64,000 bases of DNA from Lachnospiraceae bacterium (GCA_030524635.1 JAUNGG010000011.1:1-64000), one strand, 5' to 3'. Counted from the stretch's first letter, positions 25,594 to 35,132 are shown. The notes: a model not told the origin generated them from the letters alone. Numbers and translations: made by a program.

Positions 25594-27005
25594 AAACAAT
25601 AATGATCAATGGGATCGTGCTGACCATGAACCAGAGCATGGACTGGTATCCTGACGGATATGTGATGTTTGAGGAAAATAAAATTTTGCAGGCTGGCCCT
25701 ATGGAGGAGATCGAGCCTCTTCTGGAATCGGTTTGTAATGATAAATGGGAAAAACTGGAAACAAAAAAAGAGCATGCTGAGGGGGAATACCGTATTGTGG
25801 ATGCTGCCCGCGGCATCATTATGCCGGGCATGGTAAATACCCATTGTCATCTTGGCATGATACCCTTCCGCGGCCTGGGGGATGACTGCAAGGACCGCCT
25901 GCGTGTGTTCCTGCTTCCCATGGAGCAGCAGGCCATGGATGCTGAGATGGCAGCTCTTTCCAGTCGGTATGCAGTCTGCGAGCTTCTGCTGGCCGGAGTC
26001 ACCACCGTTTTCGACATGTACTATTTTGAGGGTGAGATCGCCAGGGTCATGGATGAGATGGGGATTCGGGGAATTGCCGGGGAAACCGTTATGGAGCAGG
26101 GAGCCTGTGATGTAAGGTCAGTGGAAGAGGCCATTGCCTACGGGGAAGCAATGATGAAGAAGTACCAGCATCACCCCAGAGTATCCTGCTGCCTGGCGCC
26201 TCACGGCACCACCACCTGCAGTCCCAAAACGCTGCAAAAGGTTTATGAGCTGGACCGGAAGTACCAGGTTCCGTTCACACTCCACACAGCGGAGATGGAT
26301 TATGAGATGAGAGAGCTGGAGGAGAGGTTTGGCTGTACTCCCGTGGAATTCCTGGACCAGATCGGTGTGCTGGGGCCATCAACCCTGGCAGCGCACTGCA
26401 TCCATCTGTCAGAGTCCGATATCCGGCTGTTAAAGAAGCGGGGAAGCAGCGTTTCCCACTGTATTGCCTCCAATACCAAGGCAGCCAAAGGCGTGGCTCC
26501 GGTGCTTTCCATGCTGGAGCATCAGGTCCCGGTAGGACTTGGCACCGACGGACCAGCCAGCGGCAACACGTTGGATCTGTTTACCCAGATGCGCTTCTGT
26601 GCCAATTTCCACAAAAATGAGAACCGGGACCGCAGCGCCCTTCCGGCAAAGGAGATCGTGGCCATGGCTACCATCGGCGGAGCAAGAGCTCTGGGACTGG
26701 ATGGTATCACCGGTTCCCTGGAGCCGGGGAAGGAAGCAGACCTGGTGCTGGTGGAGACGGATTCTGCCAATATGTTCCCTGTTTACGATCCCTATTCCGC
26801 ACTGGTCTACAGCGCTAACAGTTCCAATGTAAAAATGGTGTATGTAGCCGGGCGCCGGCTGGTAGACGAAAAAAAACTGGCAGGTGCGGACATTAGGGAG
26901 ATCCGCAGGCAGCTTGCAGAAAAAATGAAGGATTCCGCGTTTGGAACGATGGAGGAGCTGACAGATCCTTCTGGCAGAACACTTTTTTCGTCATTGCTCA
27001 CTTAA
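25590..27005 (+). CDS. Amidohydrolase of the MTA/SAH or guanine/cytosine deaminase class
   Basis: A 471-residue metal-dependent hydrolase. The first metal motif is NTHCHLGM (H85, H87), followed by LHTAE, AAHCIHL and GTDGPASGNTLDL. This is the layout of the 5-methylthioadenosine/S-adenosylhomocysteine deaminase group and of related aminohydrolases (TrzN/AtzB-like). ATG 25590 overlaps the ade stop (ATGA) and has GAGGAG upstream; the GTG at 25578 is less likely. Together with adenine deaminase it suggests a route for deaminating imported adenine derivatives. The exact substrate cannot be read from motifs. Confidence 0.85.
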   Translation: MKTIMINGIVLTMNQSMDWYPDGYVMFEENKILQAGPMEEIEPLLESVCNDKWEKLETKKEHAEGEYRIVDAARGIIMPGMVNTHCHLGMIPFRGLGDDCKDRLRVFLLPMEQQAMDAEMAALSSRYAVCELLLAGVTTVFDMYYFEGEIARVMDEMGIRGIAGETVMEQGACDVRSVEEAIAYGEAMMKKYQHHPRVSCCLAPHGTTTCSPKTLQKVYELDRKYQVPFTLHTAEMDYEMRELEERFGCTPVEFLDQIGVLGPSTLAAHCIHLSESDIRLLKKRGSSVSHCIASNTKAAKGVAPVLSMLEHQVPVGLGTDGPASGNTLDLFTQMRFCANFHKNENRDRSALPAKEIVAMATIGGARALGLDGITGSLEPGKEADLVLVETDSANMFPVYDPYSALVYSANSSNVKMVYVAGRRLVDEKKLAGADIREIRRQLAEKMKDSAFGTMEELTDPSGRTLFSSLLT

Positions 27006-27029
27006 GAAACAAAAGAATTTGTTTCTTAA
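27002..27029 (+). terminator. Hairpin at the end of the deaminase operon
   Basis: TTAAGAAACAAA (27002-27013) pairs perfectly with TTTGTTTCTTAA (27018-27029) across a 4-nt loop and includes the stop codon. It is AT-rich with no clear T-tail, so termination efficiency is uncertain. Confidence 0.5.
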
Positions 27030-27069
27030 TAGGAAAAATAACCAAAAATTAATATCTTGGAAATTTTAG

Positions 27070-27098
27070 TAGACTTTTTAAAAGAAAAGTGCTATAGT
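27070..27098 (+). promoter_or_regulatory. Promoter of oppA
   Basis: TAGACT (27070-27075), a 17-nt spacer and TATAGT (27093-27098). The predicted start (near 27105) coincides with the 5' base of the hairpin at 27106. Confidence 0.6.
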
Positions 27099-27105
27099 AT
27101 GTTTC

Positions 27106-27147
27106 AGCGCAAGGAAGCGTAGAAAAATCAAACGCTATCCTTGCGCT
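27106..27147 (+). promoter_or_regulatory. 5'-terminal hairpin of the opp mRNA
   Basis: AGCGCAAGGA plus AGCGT pairs with ACGCT plus TCCTTGCGCT, about 15 bp with one bulged A. It begins at the predicted transcript end and stops about 10 nt before the AAGGAGG of oppA. A T-rich stretch follows, so it could be an mRNA-stabilising cap or a weak attenuator. Confidence 0.5.
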
Positions 27148-27171
27148 ATTTTATTTAAGGAGGATGTAATT

Positions 27172-28896
27172 ATGAGAAAAACCAAAGCTGCTTTAGCAAT
27201 TTTGACTGCTTCAGCAATGGTGCTCAGCCTTGTAGGATGCGGCGGTTCATCCGCACCAGCAACTGACACGGCTGCCGCCACAGAAGCAGCACCAGCTGAC
27301 TCCAGCGCACCGGCAGATTCTGGAGAAGGTGCGGAAGTCGTAGCCGGCACTTCCGACTTAAACATCATGTTGGAAACTCCGGTACAGTCTTTAGACCCGC
27401 AGCAGGCAACGGACGGTACCTCATTTGAGGTGATCGCAGATTATACCGATGGTCTGATGCAGATGGATGCAGACGGCCAGGCAGTTCCTGCAATCGCAGA
27501 GAGCTATGACCTGTCTGATGACGGTACGACCTATACCTTCCACTTACGCGATGCACAGTGGAGCAACGGCGAGCCCGTAACGGCAGCAGACTTCGTATTC
27601 GCATGGCAGAGAGCCGTTGATCCGGCTGTTGCTTCTGAGTACGCCTACATGTTAAGTGATATCGGCCAGGTAAAGAACGCTGAGGCAATCATTGCCGGCG
27701 ATATGGATAAGAGCGAGCTGGGCGTGACTGCAGTGGATGATAAGACCCTGGAGGTTCAGTTAAATGTTCCGGTCAGCTATTTCCTGTCCTTAATGTATTT
27801 CCCGACCTTCTATCCGGTAAACCAGGCATTCTTCGAGTCCTGCGGCGATACCTTCGCTACCAGCCCGGAGACCACCCTTTCCAACGGCGCCTTTATTCTG
27901 GATTCCTATGAGCCGGCAGCAACCGCATTCCACTTAACCAAGAATGCAGATTACTGGGATGCTGACCGTGTAAGCCTGGCAGGCTTAAATTATCAGGTGA
28001 TTCAGGATTCCCAGCAGGCTCTGATGAGCTATCAGACCGGTGATCTGGATCTGACTCTGGTAAACGGCGAGCAGGTGGATCAGGTTCAGGATGATCCGGA
28101 GTTTACCACCATCGGTGCAGGCTACCTGTGGTATGTAAGCCCGAACATGGATGCAGTTCCTGAACTGGCTAATTTAAATGTCCGTATGGCACTGACTCAT
28201 GCCATCGACCGTGAAGCCATCACCATGGATGTATTAAAGGACGGCTCCGCACCTACCTTTACCGCAGTTCCAATGCAGTTTGCAGCAGGCCCTGACGGTT
28301 CTGATTTCTCTGAGGATCAGGAGAAGTTTGCAGATGTTTGCTCTTTCGATGCTGCCAAGGCAGCTGATTACTGGGCCAAGGGCCTGGAGGAGTTAGGAAT
28401 TTCCCAGCTGAATCTGGATATGGTAGTAGATGCAGATGATGCTCCTCAGAAGGTTGCACAGGTATTAAAGGAGCAGTGGGAGACCACCCTTCCGGGACTT
28501 ACGGTAAACCTGACGGTTGAGCCGAAGAAGCAGAGAGTAGAAGATATGCAGAACGGCAACTTCCAGTTAGGCCTGACCAGATGGGGTCCGGACTATGCAG
28601 ATCCTATGACTTATCTTGGCATGTGGATCACTGACAACTCCAACAACTATGGTCTGTGGAGCAATGCTGATTACGATGCGATCATCGCTGAGTGCACCAC
28701 CGGCGATCTGTGTACCGATGCAGAAGGCCGCTGGGCAAGACTGTATGATGCAGAGAAGATCGTAATGGATGAAGCTGTGATCTTCCCGCTTTATACACAG
28801 TGCAATGCAGAGATGATGTCCTCCAAGGTAACCGGAGTTGAGTTTCACCCAGTTGCTTTAAACCGTGTTTACAAGAATACGGTTAAGGCAGACTAA
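27172..28896 (+). CDS. oppA: Oligopeptide ABC transporter substrate-binding lipoprotein
   Basis: A 574-residue SBP_bac_5 protein. The signal peptide ends in LVGC with the lipid-modified Cys at 23. An Ala/Pro/Thr/Ser-rich linker follows, and then the binding fold begins at LNIMLETPVQSLDPQ. The family signature YTFHLRDAQWSNGEPVTAADFVFAWQR-like region (about 119-145) is complete. It binds extracellular peptides for the Opp importer. A terminator (28939-28999) separates it from the permease genes, the usual way for the binding protein to be made in excess. Confidence 0.93.
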   Translation: MRKTKAALAILTASAMVLSLVGCGGSSAPATDTAAATEAAPADSSAPADSGEGAEVVAGTSDLNIMLETPVQSLDPQQATDGTSFEVIADYTDGLMQMDADGQAVPAIAESYDLSDDGTTYTFHLRDAQWSNGEPVTAADFVFAWQRAVDPAVASEYAYMLSDIGQVKNAEAIIAGDMDKSELGVTAVDDKTLEVQLNVPVSYFLSLMYFPTFYPVNQAFFESCGDTFATSPETTLSNGAFILDSYEPAATAFHLTKNADYWDADRVSLAGLNYQVIQDSQQALMSYQTGDLDLTLVNGEQVDQVQDDPEFTTIGAGYLWYVSPNMDAVPELANLNVRMALTHAIDREAITMDVLKDGSAPTFTAVPMQFAAGPDGSDFSEDQEKFADVCSFDAAKAADYWAKGLEELGISQLNLDMVVDADDAPQKVAQVLKEQWETTLPGLTVNLTVEPKKQRVEDMQNGNFQLGLTRWGPDYADPMTYLGMWITDNSNNYGLWSNADYDAIIAECTTGDLCTDAEGRWARLYDAEKIVMDEAVIFPLYTQCNAEMMSSKVTGVEFHPVALNRVYKNTVKAD

Positions 28897-28938
28897 GCCG
28901 ATCAATTTCGAAATATCCAGTAATTCACTTTCATTTCA

Positions 28939-28999
28939 GGGTGTTGCATCACTCAGCAGCAAGAGCAGTTTCTGACTGAGTTTTGCAGCACCCGTTTTT
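28939..28999 (+). terminator. Leaky terminator between oppA and oppB
   Basis: GGGTGTTGCA (28939-28948) pairs with TGCAGCACCC (28984-28993), and an inner ACTCAG/CTGAGT stem extends it. Five T follow (28995-28999). No clear promoter was found before oppB, so partial read-through is expected. Confidence 0.75.
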
Positions 29000-29160
29000 G
29001 TATCGCGACACCTTGCCCGGTTATCGCTTTCCCGCAAACCTGCACACGCCGGCGGCAGAGCTCTGCCACATTATGAAAGCCTGGCGGGCGCGTTTGACAT
29101 ATCCGAATGAAGGCCGCTTGTTGGGCGGCAGGGCTTTCACAGCAACAAAGGAGGCAGAAT

Positions 29161-30096
29161 GTGAAGAAATATACCCTTAAGCGAATCCTGACTTCTCTCT
29201 TTACCCTTCTGGCGATCCTGCTGGTATTATTTATCCTGATGCAGCTGATGCCAGGTTCTCCGTTTAATGATGAGAAGCTGAACAATGACCAGCGTATGGC
29301 GCTCTATGCGAAATACGGACTGGACCAGCCGATCGTGGTTCAATTTTTTAACTATGTAAAAAACATGCTGAAAGGTGATTTCGGAGTCAGCTACAATATT
29401 TCCAAGAACACTCCCATCTCTCAGCTGATCCAGACCCGTCTTCCTGTTTCCATCCGGATCGGCGGTTTTGCCGTCAGCCTGGGCGCCGTTATGGGCCTGC
29501 TCTTAGGACTGGTGGCAGCCTTAAAGCATGATACGATATGGGACTCGATGGCCACCGTGATCTCCGTTATCGGTGTGTCTGTGCCGTCCTATGTGTTTGC
29601 ATTGGCATTAAGCTATACCCTGGGCTTTAAGCTGGGATGGTTCCCCATGCTGTATAAGGAAAAGCTGGCATTAAGCTCCAGTGTTCTTCCAAGTATTGCA
29701 TTGTCCATGTTTACCATGGCCAGTATTGCCCGGTTTACCCGAAGTGAGATGCTGGAGGTTCTGGGAAGCGATTACATGCTTCTGGCAGAAAGCAAAGGAA
29801 TCTCCGGCTCGGCGCTGATCTTCCGCCATGCGCTGCGGAATGCACTGATTCCCATTATCACGGTGCTGGCGCCTCTGATCGTAGACCTGATGACCGGTTC
29901 TCTGGTAGTGGAGAAGATTTTCTCCATCCCAGGCGTAGGCAGCCTTCTGGTCAATGCCATCCAGTCGAATGATTATAACGTGGTAATCGCATTGAGCTTT
30001 ATCTATTCAGCCATGTATATCGGTATTATGCTTGTGGTGGATATCCTTTACGGAATCATTGACCCCAGGATCCGGCTGACAAAGGAAGGAGACTGA
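29161..30096 (+). CDS. oppB: Oligopeptide ABC transporter permease
   Basis: A 311-residue membrane protein of the OppB/DppB class with the N-terminal helix after MKKYTLKRILTSLF, the family QLMPGSPF motif and an EAA-like loop near residue 200. The frame is open upstream, but AAAGGAGGCAGAAT directly precedes GTG 29161, which is taken as start. It forms the channel with OppC. Confidence 0.93.
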   Translation: MKKYTLKRILTSLFTLLAILLVLFILMQLMPGSPFNDEKLNNDQRMALYAKYGLDQPIVVQFFNYVKNMLKGDFGVSYNISKNTPISQLIQTRLPVSIRIGGFAVSLGAVMGLLLGLVAALKHDTIWDSMATVISVIGVSVPSYVFALALSYTLGFKLGWFPMLYKEKLALSSSVLPSIALSMFTMASIARFTRSEMLEVLGSDYMLLAESKGISGSALIFRHALRNALIPIITVLAPLIVDLMTGSLVVEKIFSIPGVGSLLVNAIQSNDYNVVIALSFIYSAMYIGIMLVVDILYGIIDPRIRLTKEGD

Positions 30097-30100
30097 TGGT

Positions 30101-31171
30101 ATGAAAATTGGAAAATCCGCAGCAGCAGCTGCTGCTGTGCAGAACGCATATGTACCGGTGGATGCTGACTTCCGGTTAAAAGATAATGCAGGAGAGATCG
30201 CCATTGACACCAACTTTTCCGCCCAGAGCTTCTGGAAGGATGTCTTCATCCGATATTTCCGAAAGATCAGTGCCGTCATCGGGCTGGTTCTGATCATTCT
30301 GATCTCCGCCATGGCAGTAGTCGGGCCGGGAATGAACACATATACCTATTCGGAACAGAATTTAAGTCAGAAAAACTTTGCTCCCAGAGTGAAGAGTCTG
30401 GAGAAGTTAGGAATCTTTAACGGTAATGAGTCGATGAAGACCACCACCGGAAGCAAGATCGTGAACCAGTATGAAGCGAAAGGGCTGGATGATGTGTATT
30501 ACTGGTTTGGAAGTGATAACTTTGGACGTGATATCTGGACCCGTACCTGGTCCGGCGCCAGAGTTTCTCTGATCATTGCAGTTGCTGCTGCTGTCATCGA
30601 CATGGTGATCGGCATGAGTTATGGTCTGATCTCCGGATACTTCGGAGGCAAGGTGGATATGATCATGCAGCGAATCCTGGAGATCGCCAATGGTATTCCC
30701 AGGCTGGTTATCGTAACACTGCTTCTGCTAGTGCTTCAGCCCGGTATGGTCACCATTATCTTCGCCCTGATGCTGACAGAATGGGTGGGAATGAGCCGGA
30801 TCGCCAGAGCAGAGATGCTGAAATTAAAAGAACAGGAATTCGTCCTGGCCTCCAGAACCTTGGGAGCCAGCAGCTTTTTCATTATTTTCCGTGAGATCCT
30901 GCCTAATATCATCGGACCGATCATCACACAGGTTATGTTTTCTATTCCTACCGCCATCTTTACAGAAGCATTCTTAAGCTTCGTAGGGCTTGGCATTCCG
31001 GTGCCCCAGTGTTCCTTAGGCTCCCTGATCTCCGAGGGCTTTAACAGTTTTACCACCCATCCGTATCAGATCATCCCGCCCATCGTGGTGATGGCACTTC
31101 TGATGCTCAGCTTCAACCTGGTGGCAGATGGCCTGCGGGAAGCGCTTGACCCGAAAATGAAAGAAATGTGA
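30101..31171 (+). CDS. oppC: Oligopeptide ABC transporter permease
   Basis: A 356-residue OppC/DppC-class permease. An unusual N-terminal Ala run (KSAAAAAAVQN) precedes the cytoplasmic tail; the OppC-type SFWKDVFIRYFRK segment leads into the first helix. GSDNFGRDIWTRTWSGAR and the EAA region SRTLGASSFFIIFREILP are family hallmarks. A large extracytoplasmic insert lies between the first and second helices. It starts 4 bp after oppB. Confidence 0.93.
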   Translation: MKIGKSAAAAAAVQNAYVPVDADFRLKDNAGEIAIDTNFSAQSFWKDVFIRYFRKISAVIGLVLIILISAMAVVGPGMNTYTYSEQNLSQKNFAPRVKSLEKLGIFNGNESMKTTTGSKIVNQYEAKGLDDVYYWFGSDNFGRDIWTRTWSGARVSLIIAVAAAVIDMVIGMSYGLISGYFGGKVDMIMQRILEIANGIPRLVIVTLLLLVLQPGMVTIIFALMLTEWVGMSRIARAEMLKLKEQEFVLASRTLGASSFFIIFREILPNIIGPIITQVMFSIPTAIFTEAFLSFVGLGIPVPQCSLGSLISEGFNSFTTHPYQIIPPIVVMALLMLSFNLVADGLREALDPKMKEM

Positions 31172-31182
31172 GGTGATCGATT

Positions 31183-32277
31183 ATGTCAGAAGCAAAAGAA
31201 AAGATTCTTCAGATCCGTGATCTTGATATCACCTTCCGCACCACCGCAGGCCCGGTCCATGCCATCCGCGGTGTTAATATCGATCTGTACAAAGGTGAGA
31301 CGGTTGCCATCGTAGGCGAGTCCGGCTCCGGCAAGTCGGTTACCATGAAGGCAGCTATGGGAATTCTGGCAGGCAATGCCACGGTGGGAAAAGGAACCAT
31401 TGAATTCAGCTATCACCATGAGGACGGCAGCCCGGAGACCGTGGATATTCTGACTAAGGATAAGAAGTGGATCCGCAGGCATATCAACGGAAAGCGGATT
31501 GCTATGGTATTCCAGGATCCTATGACCAGTCTGGACCCTACAATGTCCATTGGAAAGCAGATCATGGAGGGGATGATCTGGCACTTTAAGACTCCGAAGA
31601 AGGAGGCCTGGGATCGGGCCGTGGAGCTTTTAAAGGAAGTGGGCATCGAGGATGCAGAGAAGCGGATGAAGAATTATCCCCATCAGCTTTCCGGCGGTAT
31701 GCGCCAGCGTGTGGTCATCGCCATTGCCCTGGCATGCAATCCGGATCTGCTGATCTGCGATGAACCAACTACGGCGCTGGATGTTACCATTCAGGCAAAG
31801 ATTATTGAATTAATTCGAAGAATTCAGAAGGAACGAGGCATCTCCGTCATTTACATCACCCATGACCTTGGGGTGGTGGCGAAGGTAGCCGACTACGTCA
31901 ATGTTATGTACGCGGGAAAGATCGTGGAAAAGGGAACCATCAATGAGATTTTCTATGATCCCCGCCATCCCTACACCTGGGGGCTTTTATCCGCCATGCC
32001 GGATCTGGATACCGACGATGAGCGGCTTTACACCATCCCAGGTTCCCCGCCGAATCTGCTTCATGAGCGGGCAGGGGATGCATTTGCACCTCGAAACCGT
32101 TATGCTTTGGTGGTGGACGATAAGGCAGATCCGCCTATGTTCCAGATTACAGACACTCACTATGCCGCTACCTGGCTGTTAGACCCGAGAGCGCCGAAGG
32201 TGGACATGCCGGAGGAACTTAAGACACGAATCCAGCGTATGAAGAAGGAGGCAAAGGAATATGGCAGTGAATTATAA
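31183..32277 (+). CDS. oppD: Oligopeptide ABC transporter ATP-binding protein
   Basis: A 364-residue ATPase with Walker A GESGSGKS (45-52), signature LSGGMRQR and Walker [12 protein letters not shown]. The C-terminal oligopeptide extension [16 protein letters not shown] is present. In characterised homologues this tail includes Cys residues of an iron-sulfur cluster; no such Cys set is visible here. Its end overlaps oppF by 17 bp. Confidence 0.94.
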   Translation: MSEAKEKILQIRDLDITFRTTAGPVHAIRGVNIDLYKGETVAIVGESGSGKSVTMKAAMGILAGNATVGKGTIEFSYHHEDGSPETVDILTKDKKWIRRHINGKRIAMVFQDPMTSLDPTMSIGKQIMEGMIWHFKTPKKEAWDRAVELLKEVGIEDAEKRMKNYPHQLSGGMRQRVVIAIALACNPDLLICDEPTTALDVTIQAKIIELIRRIQKERGISVIYITHDLGVVAKVADYVNVMYAGKIVEKGTINEIFYDPRHPYTWGLLSAMPDLDTDDERLYTIPGSPPNLLHERAGDAFAPRNRYALVVDDKADPPMFQITDTHYAATWLLDPRAPKVDMPEELKTRIQRMKKEAKEYGSEL

Positions 32278-33196
32278 TGCAGAGCCTCTTTTAAAGGTAG
32301 AGGGATTAAAGCAGTATTTTAAGGTCAGCGCAAACTTTACCGTAAAAGCGGTAGAAAATGTTTCCTTTGAGATTTATCCAGGGGAGACTTACGGACTGGT
32401 GGGAGAATCTGGTTCCGGAAAGTCCACCATTGGAAGAAGCATTATCCGGCTGTACGATCCCACCGCCGGTAAGATCCAATTTAACGGCATGGATATCAGC
32501 AAACGGATGAGCAAGGATACACAGAAATCGCTGCGGACCCAGATGCAGATGATCTTCCAGGATCCTATGGCCTCCTTAAATCCCAGAAAAAAGGTGGGAG
32601 ATATCATCGGCGAGGGATTGGATATCCATCACACCTATCAGTCTGCCGCAGAGCGGGACGCCAAGATCAAGGAGATCCTGGCTAAGGTAGGACTGGCGCC
32701 GGAACATGCAAGCCGGTATCCTCACCAGTTCTCCGGCGGCCAGCGGCAGCGCGTGGGGATCGCCAGAGCACTGATCATGAATCCGAAGCTGATCATCGCA
32801 GACGAGTGCATTTCTGCCCTTGACGTATCCATTCAGGCTCAGGTGGTAAACCTGATGAAGGATATCCAGGAGGAGACCGGGACTGCGTACCTCTTTATCG
32901 CCCATGATCTTTCTATGGTAAAGTATATCTCAGACCGCATCGGAGTGCTTCACCTGGGGCATCTTCTGGAAACAGGAACCACGGAGGAGATCTTTGAGAA
33001 TCCGATCCATCCATACACCAGAAGCCTTCTGTCAGCCATCCCGGCGCCGAATCCGGTAGTGGAGAAAAAACGGGTGGCGGAGAGCTATGACTATAAGACC
33101 TCCGGCATTGATTATAATCAGGGAACGTATCATCTGGTTTCCGGAAGTCATTATGTGAAGTGTACCGACGCGGAATTTGAGAAGTGGAAGAAATAA
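32261..33196 (+). CDS. oppF: Oligopeptide ABC transporter ATP-binding protein
   Basis: A 311-residue partner ATPase of OppD. Walker A is GESGSGKST, the signature is FSGGQRQR, and Walker B reads IIADECISALDVS with the catalytic Glu kept. The oligopeptide-specific tail PIHPYTRSLLSAIP and the final SGSHYVKC segment are standard. It starts inside oppD (17-bp overlap), with AAGGAGG in oppD as ribosome site. Confidence 0.94.
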   Translation: MAVNYNAEPLLKVEGLKQYFKVSANFTVKAVENVSFEIYPGETYGLVGESGSGKSTIGRSIIRLYDPTAGKIQFNGMDISKRMSKDTQKSLRTQMQMIFQDPMASLNPRKKVGDIIGEGLDIHHTYQSAAERDAKIKEILAKVGLAPEHASRYPHQFSGGQRQRVGIARALIMNPKLIIADECISALDVSIQAQVVNLMKDIQEETGTAYLFIAHDLSMVKYISDRIGVLHLGHLLETGTTEEIFENPIHPYTRSLLSAIPAPNPVVEKKRVAESYDYKTSGIDYNQGTYHLVSGSHYVKCTDAEFEKWKK

Positions 33197-33298
33197 AACA
33201 GGAATATCTGATTGCATTTTTGCTGAAACCAGATATAATGGTTATAAAAGAAAATCCTTGCAATGCAGGTAGGATACAGAACGTATTCTTTGAAAAGG

Positions 33299-33329
33299 AA
33301 TCCCTGTCATGATATGATAGGGATTTTTT
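33299..33329 (+). terminator. Terminator of the opp operon
   Basis: AATCCCTGTCAT (33299-33310) pairs with ATGATAGGGATT (33314-33325) through a 3-nt loop with one G-U pair, then six T. Confidence 0.9.
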
Positions 33330-33394
33330 GTTCATGGAAAACTCCTCTGCAGCAGGATTCTTTTACATAGGAAATATGGATCAGGAGGAATGAT

Positions 33395-34444
33395 ATGGAA
33401 TATCAAGACCAGCCGCATAAGCGGCGTGTCCGCTACAAAGGAACCCACCCGAGAAATTTTCAGGAGAAATATAAAGAGCTTCAGCCGGAAAAGTATGCCG
33501 ACACCATTGAAAAGGTGATCCAAAAGGGAAGCACGCCGGCTGGTATGCATATCTCCATCTGCGTTCAGGAGATCCTGGATTTCCTTCAGATCAAGCCGGG
33601 CCAGACCGGACTGGATGCCACCCTGGGCTATGGCGGCCACACATCCCACATGCTGAAATGCCTGGAATCCCAGGGGCATATTTACGGGCTGGATGTAGAT
33701 CCCATCGAGATCAAAAAGACGAAAGCCAGACTGGAGGCTATGGGCTACGGCCCGGATATCCTGACGGTGCGGCAGATCAATTTTGCCCATGTGGATCAGG
33801 TGGCAGCCGAGGCTGGGCTGTTTGATTTTATCCTGGCAGATCTTGGGGTATCCTCCATGCAGATCGATAACCCAGACCGGGGCTTTTCTTTTAAATACGA
33901 CGGCCCTCTGGATCTGCGTCTGGATCCGGAAAAGGGCGTGTCAGCGGCAGAGCGTCTGAAGGAGATTACACAGGAGGAGCTGGAAGGAATGCTGGTGGAG
34001 AATTCTGATGAGCCCTATGCCAGAGAGATCGCCAGAGCGGTAATGCAGGAGCTGAAAAAGGGACGGGCCGTGGACACCACCACCAGGCTGAAGCAGGTGA
34101 TTGAGCATGCCCTGTCTTTTCTGCCGGAGAAGGAGCAGAAGGAGGCAGTGAAGAAGTCCTGCCAGAGGACCTTTCAGGCGCTGCGGATCGATGTGAACAG
34201 TGAATTCGAAGTGCTGGAAGCCTTTTTAGACAAGCTTCCTTCTGTCCTAGCGCCAGGAGGAAGAGTGGCGATCTTAACCTTTCACTCCGGTGAGGACCGA
34301 ATGGTGAAAAAGTCCTTTAAGCGGTTCCAGAAAGAAGGGCTTTACAGCCAGATCGCAGAAGATGTGATCCGTCCTTCCACCGAGGAATGCGCCAGAAACA
34401 GCCGTGCCCGTTCTACCAAGATGCGGTGGGCGATCCGGGCGTAA
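33395..34444 (+). CDS. RsmH-like 16S rRNA (cytosine-N4) methyltransferase, solitary paralogue
   Basis: A 349-residue SAM-dependent methyltransferase of the RsmH/MraW family, which N4-methylates C1402 of 16S rRNA. The SAM loop DATLGYGGH lies at 74-82; ADLGVSS, DRGFSF, PLDLRLD and the C-terminal FHSGEDR follow in family order. Two features differ from the classical enzyme. A basic N-terminal extension of about 48 residues (HKRRVRYKGTHPRNF) precedes the fold, and SGEDR replaces the usual SLEDR. The gene sits alone, not in the division-cell-wall cluster where rsmH normally lies next to ftsL and pbp. It may be a second copy with another target. CAGGAGGAA precedes the ATG. Confidence 0.85.
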   Translation: MEYQDQPHKRRVRYKGTHPRNFQEKYKELQPEKYADTIEKVIQKGSTPAGMHISICVQEILDFLQIKPGQTGLDATLGYGGHTSHMLKCLESQGHIYGLDVDPIEIKKTKARLEAMGYGPDILTVRQINFAHVDQVAAEAGLFDFILADLGVSSMQIDNPDRGFSFKYDGPLDLRLDPEKGVSAAERLKEITQEELEGMLVENSDEPYAREIARAVMQELKKGRAVDTTTRLKQVIEHALSFLPEKEQKEAVKKSCQRTFQALRIDVNSEFEVLEAFLDKLPSVLAPGGRVAILTFHSGEDRMVKKSFKRFQKEGLYSQIAEDVIRPSTEECARNSRARSTKMRWAIRA

Positions 34445-34514
34445 AGGACCGGCTGCGCTGACATTTTGCTGAAAATGAACGGTACAGCACATTAGTATAG
34501 TTACGGAGGATAAG

Positions 34515-35132
34515 ATGAAGGTAATTCATTGGATCAAGACCCATCGGTACTGCCTGGCAGGGCTGTATCTGTTTGTATTTTTGCTGGGATTTTTTCTGCT
34601 GGAGGTATTCATCTCAGAGCCGAAATATATCCTTCACTGTTGGATCGACGACCTGATTCCTTTTCATGAGTGGTTTGTGCTTCCCTACTTTTTATGGTAT
34701 GCCTGGGTGCCGGTGTTTCTGATCTTTTTCATGATTCGGGAAAAGGATTCCTACCTGCGGCTGTGCTTTATCATGTTTGCCGGGGCAACGCTGGCGCTGA
34801 TCATCTATTTCATCTGGCCTAACGGCCTGGATCTGCGGCGGGAGATCACCAGCACCAATTTCTGTGCAGAGATTGTCCGCTTTTTAAGACGTATTGACCC
34901 GCCCTGCAATGTATGCCCCTCCATCCATGTGTCCAGCACCGTATCGATCCATAAGGTAATCGGCCATTCGCCGTATTTTAAAGAAAACAGAAAAATCAAA
35001 CTGCTGTCCTGGGCTGTGACACTGGCAATCTGTATTTCTACCATGTTTATTAAACAGCATTCGATCATTGATGTGGTCTGCGGCTGGATCATGACAGAAG
35101 TGCTGAGTGCAGCGGCTTATTACAGAAAATAG
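34515..35132 (+). CDS. PAP2-family membrane phosphatase
   Basis: A 205-residue protein with about five or six hydrophobic helices and the PAP2 catalytic pieces PSIH (135-138, H138) and KQHSIIDVV (H182, D186). The first motif (KX6RP) is not convincing, so this belongs to the divergent inositol phosphorylceramide synthase/PAP2-like group, and the substrate could be a lipid phosphate or another phosphoester. It follows the methyltransferase by 70 bp with ACGGAGGATAAG before the ATG. A strong terminator follows. Confidence 0.82.
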   Translation: MKVIHWIKTHRYCLAGLYLFVFLLGFFLLEVFISEPKYILHCWIDDLIPFHEWFVLPYFLWYAWVPVFLIFFMIREKDSYLRLCFIMFAGATLALIIYFIWPNGLDLRREITSTNFCAEIVRFLRRIDPPCNVCPSIHVSSTVSIHKVIGHSPYFKENRKIKLLSWAVTLAICISTMFIKQHSIIDVVCGWIMTEVLSAAAYYRK

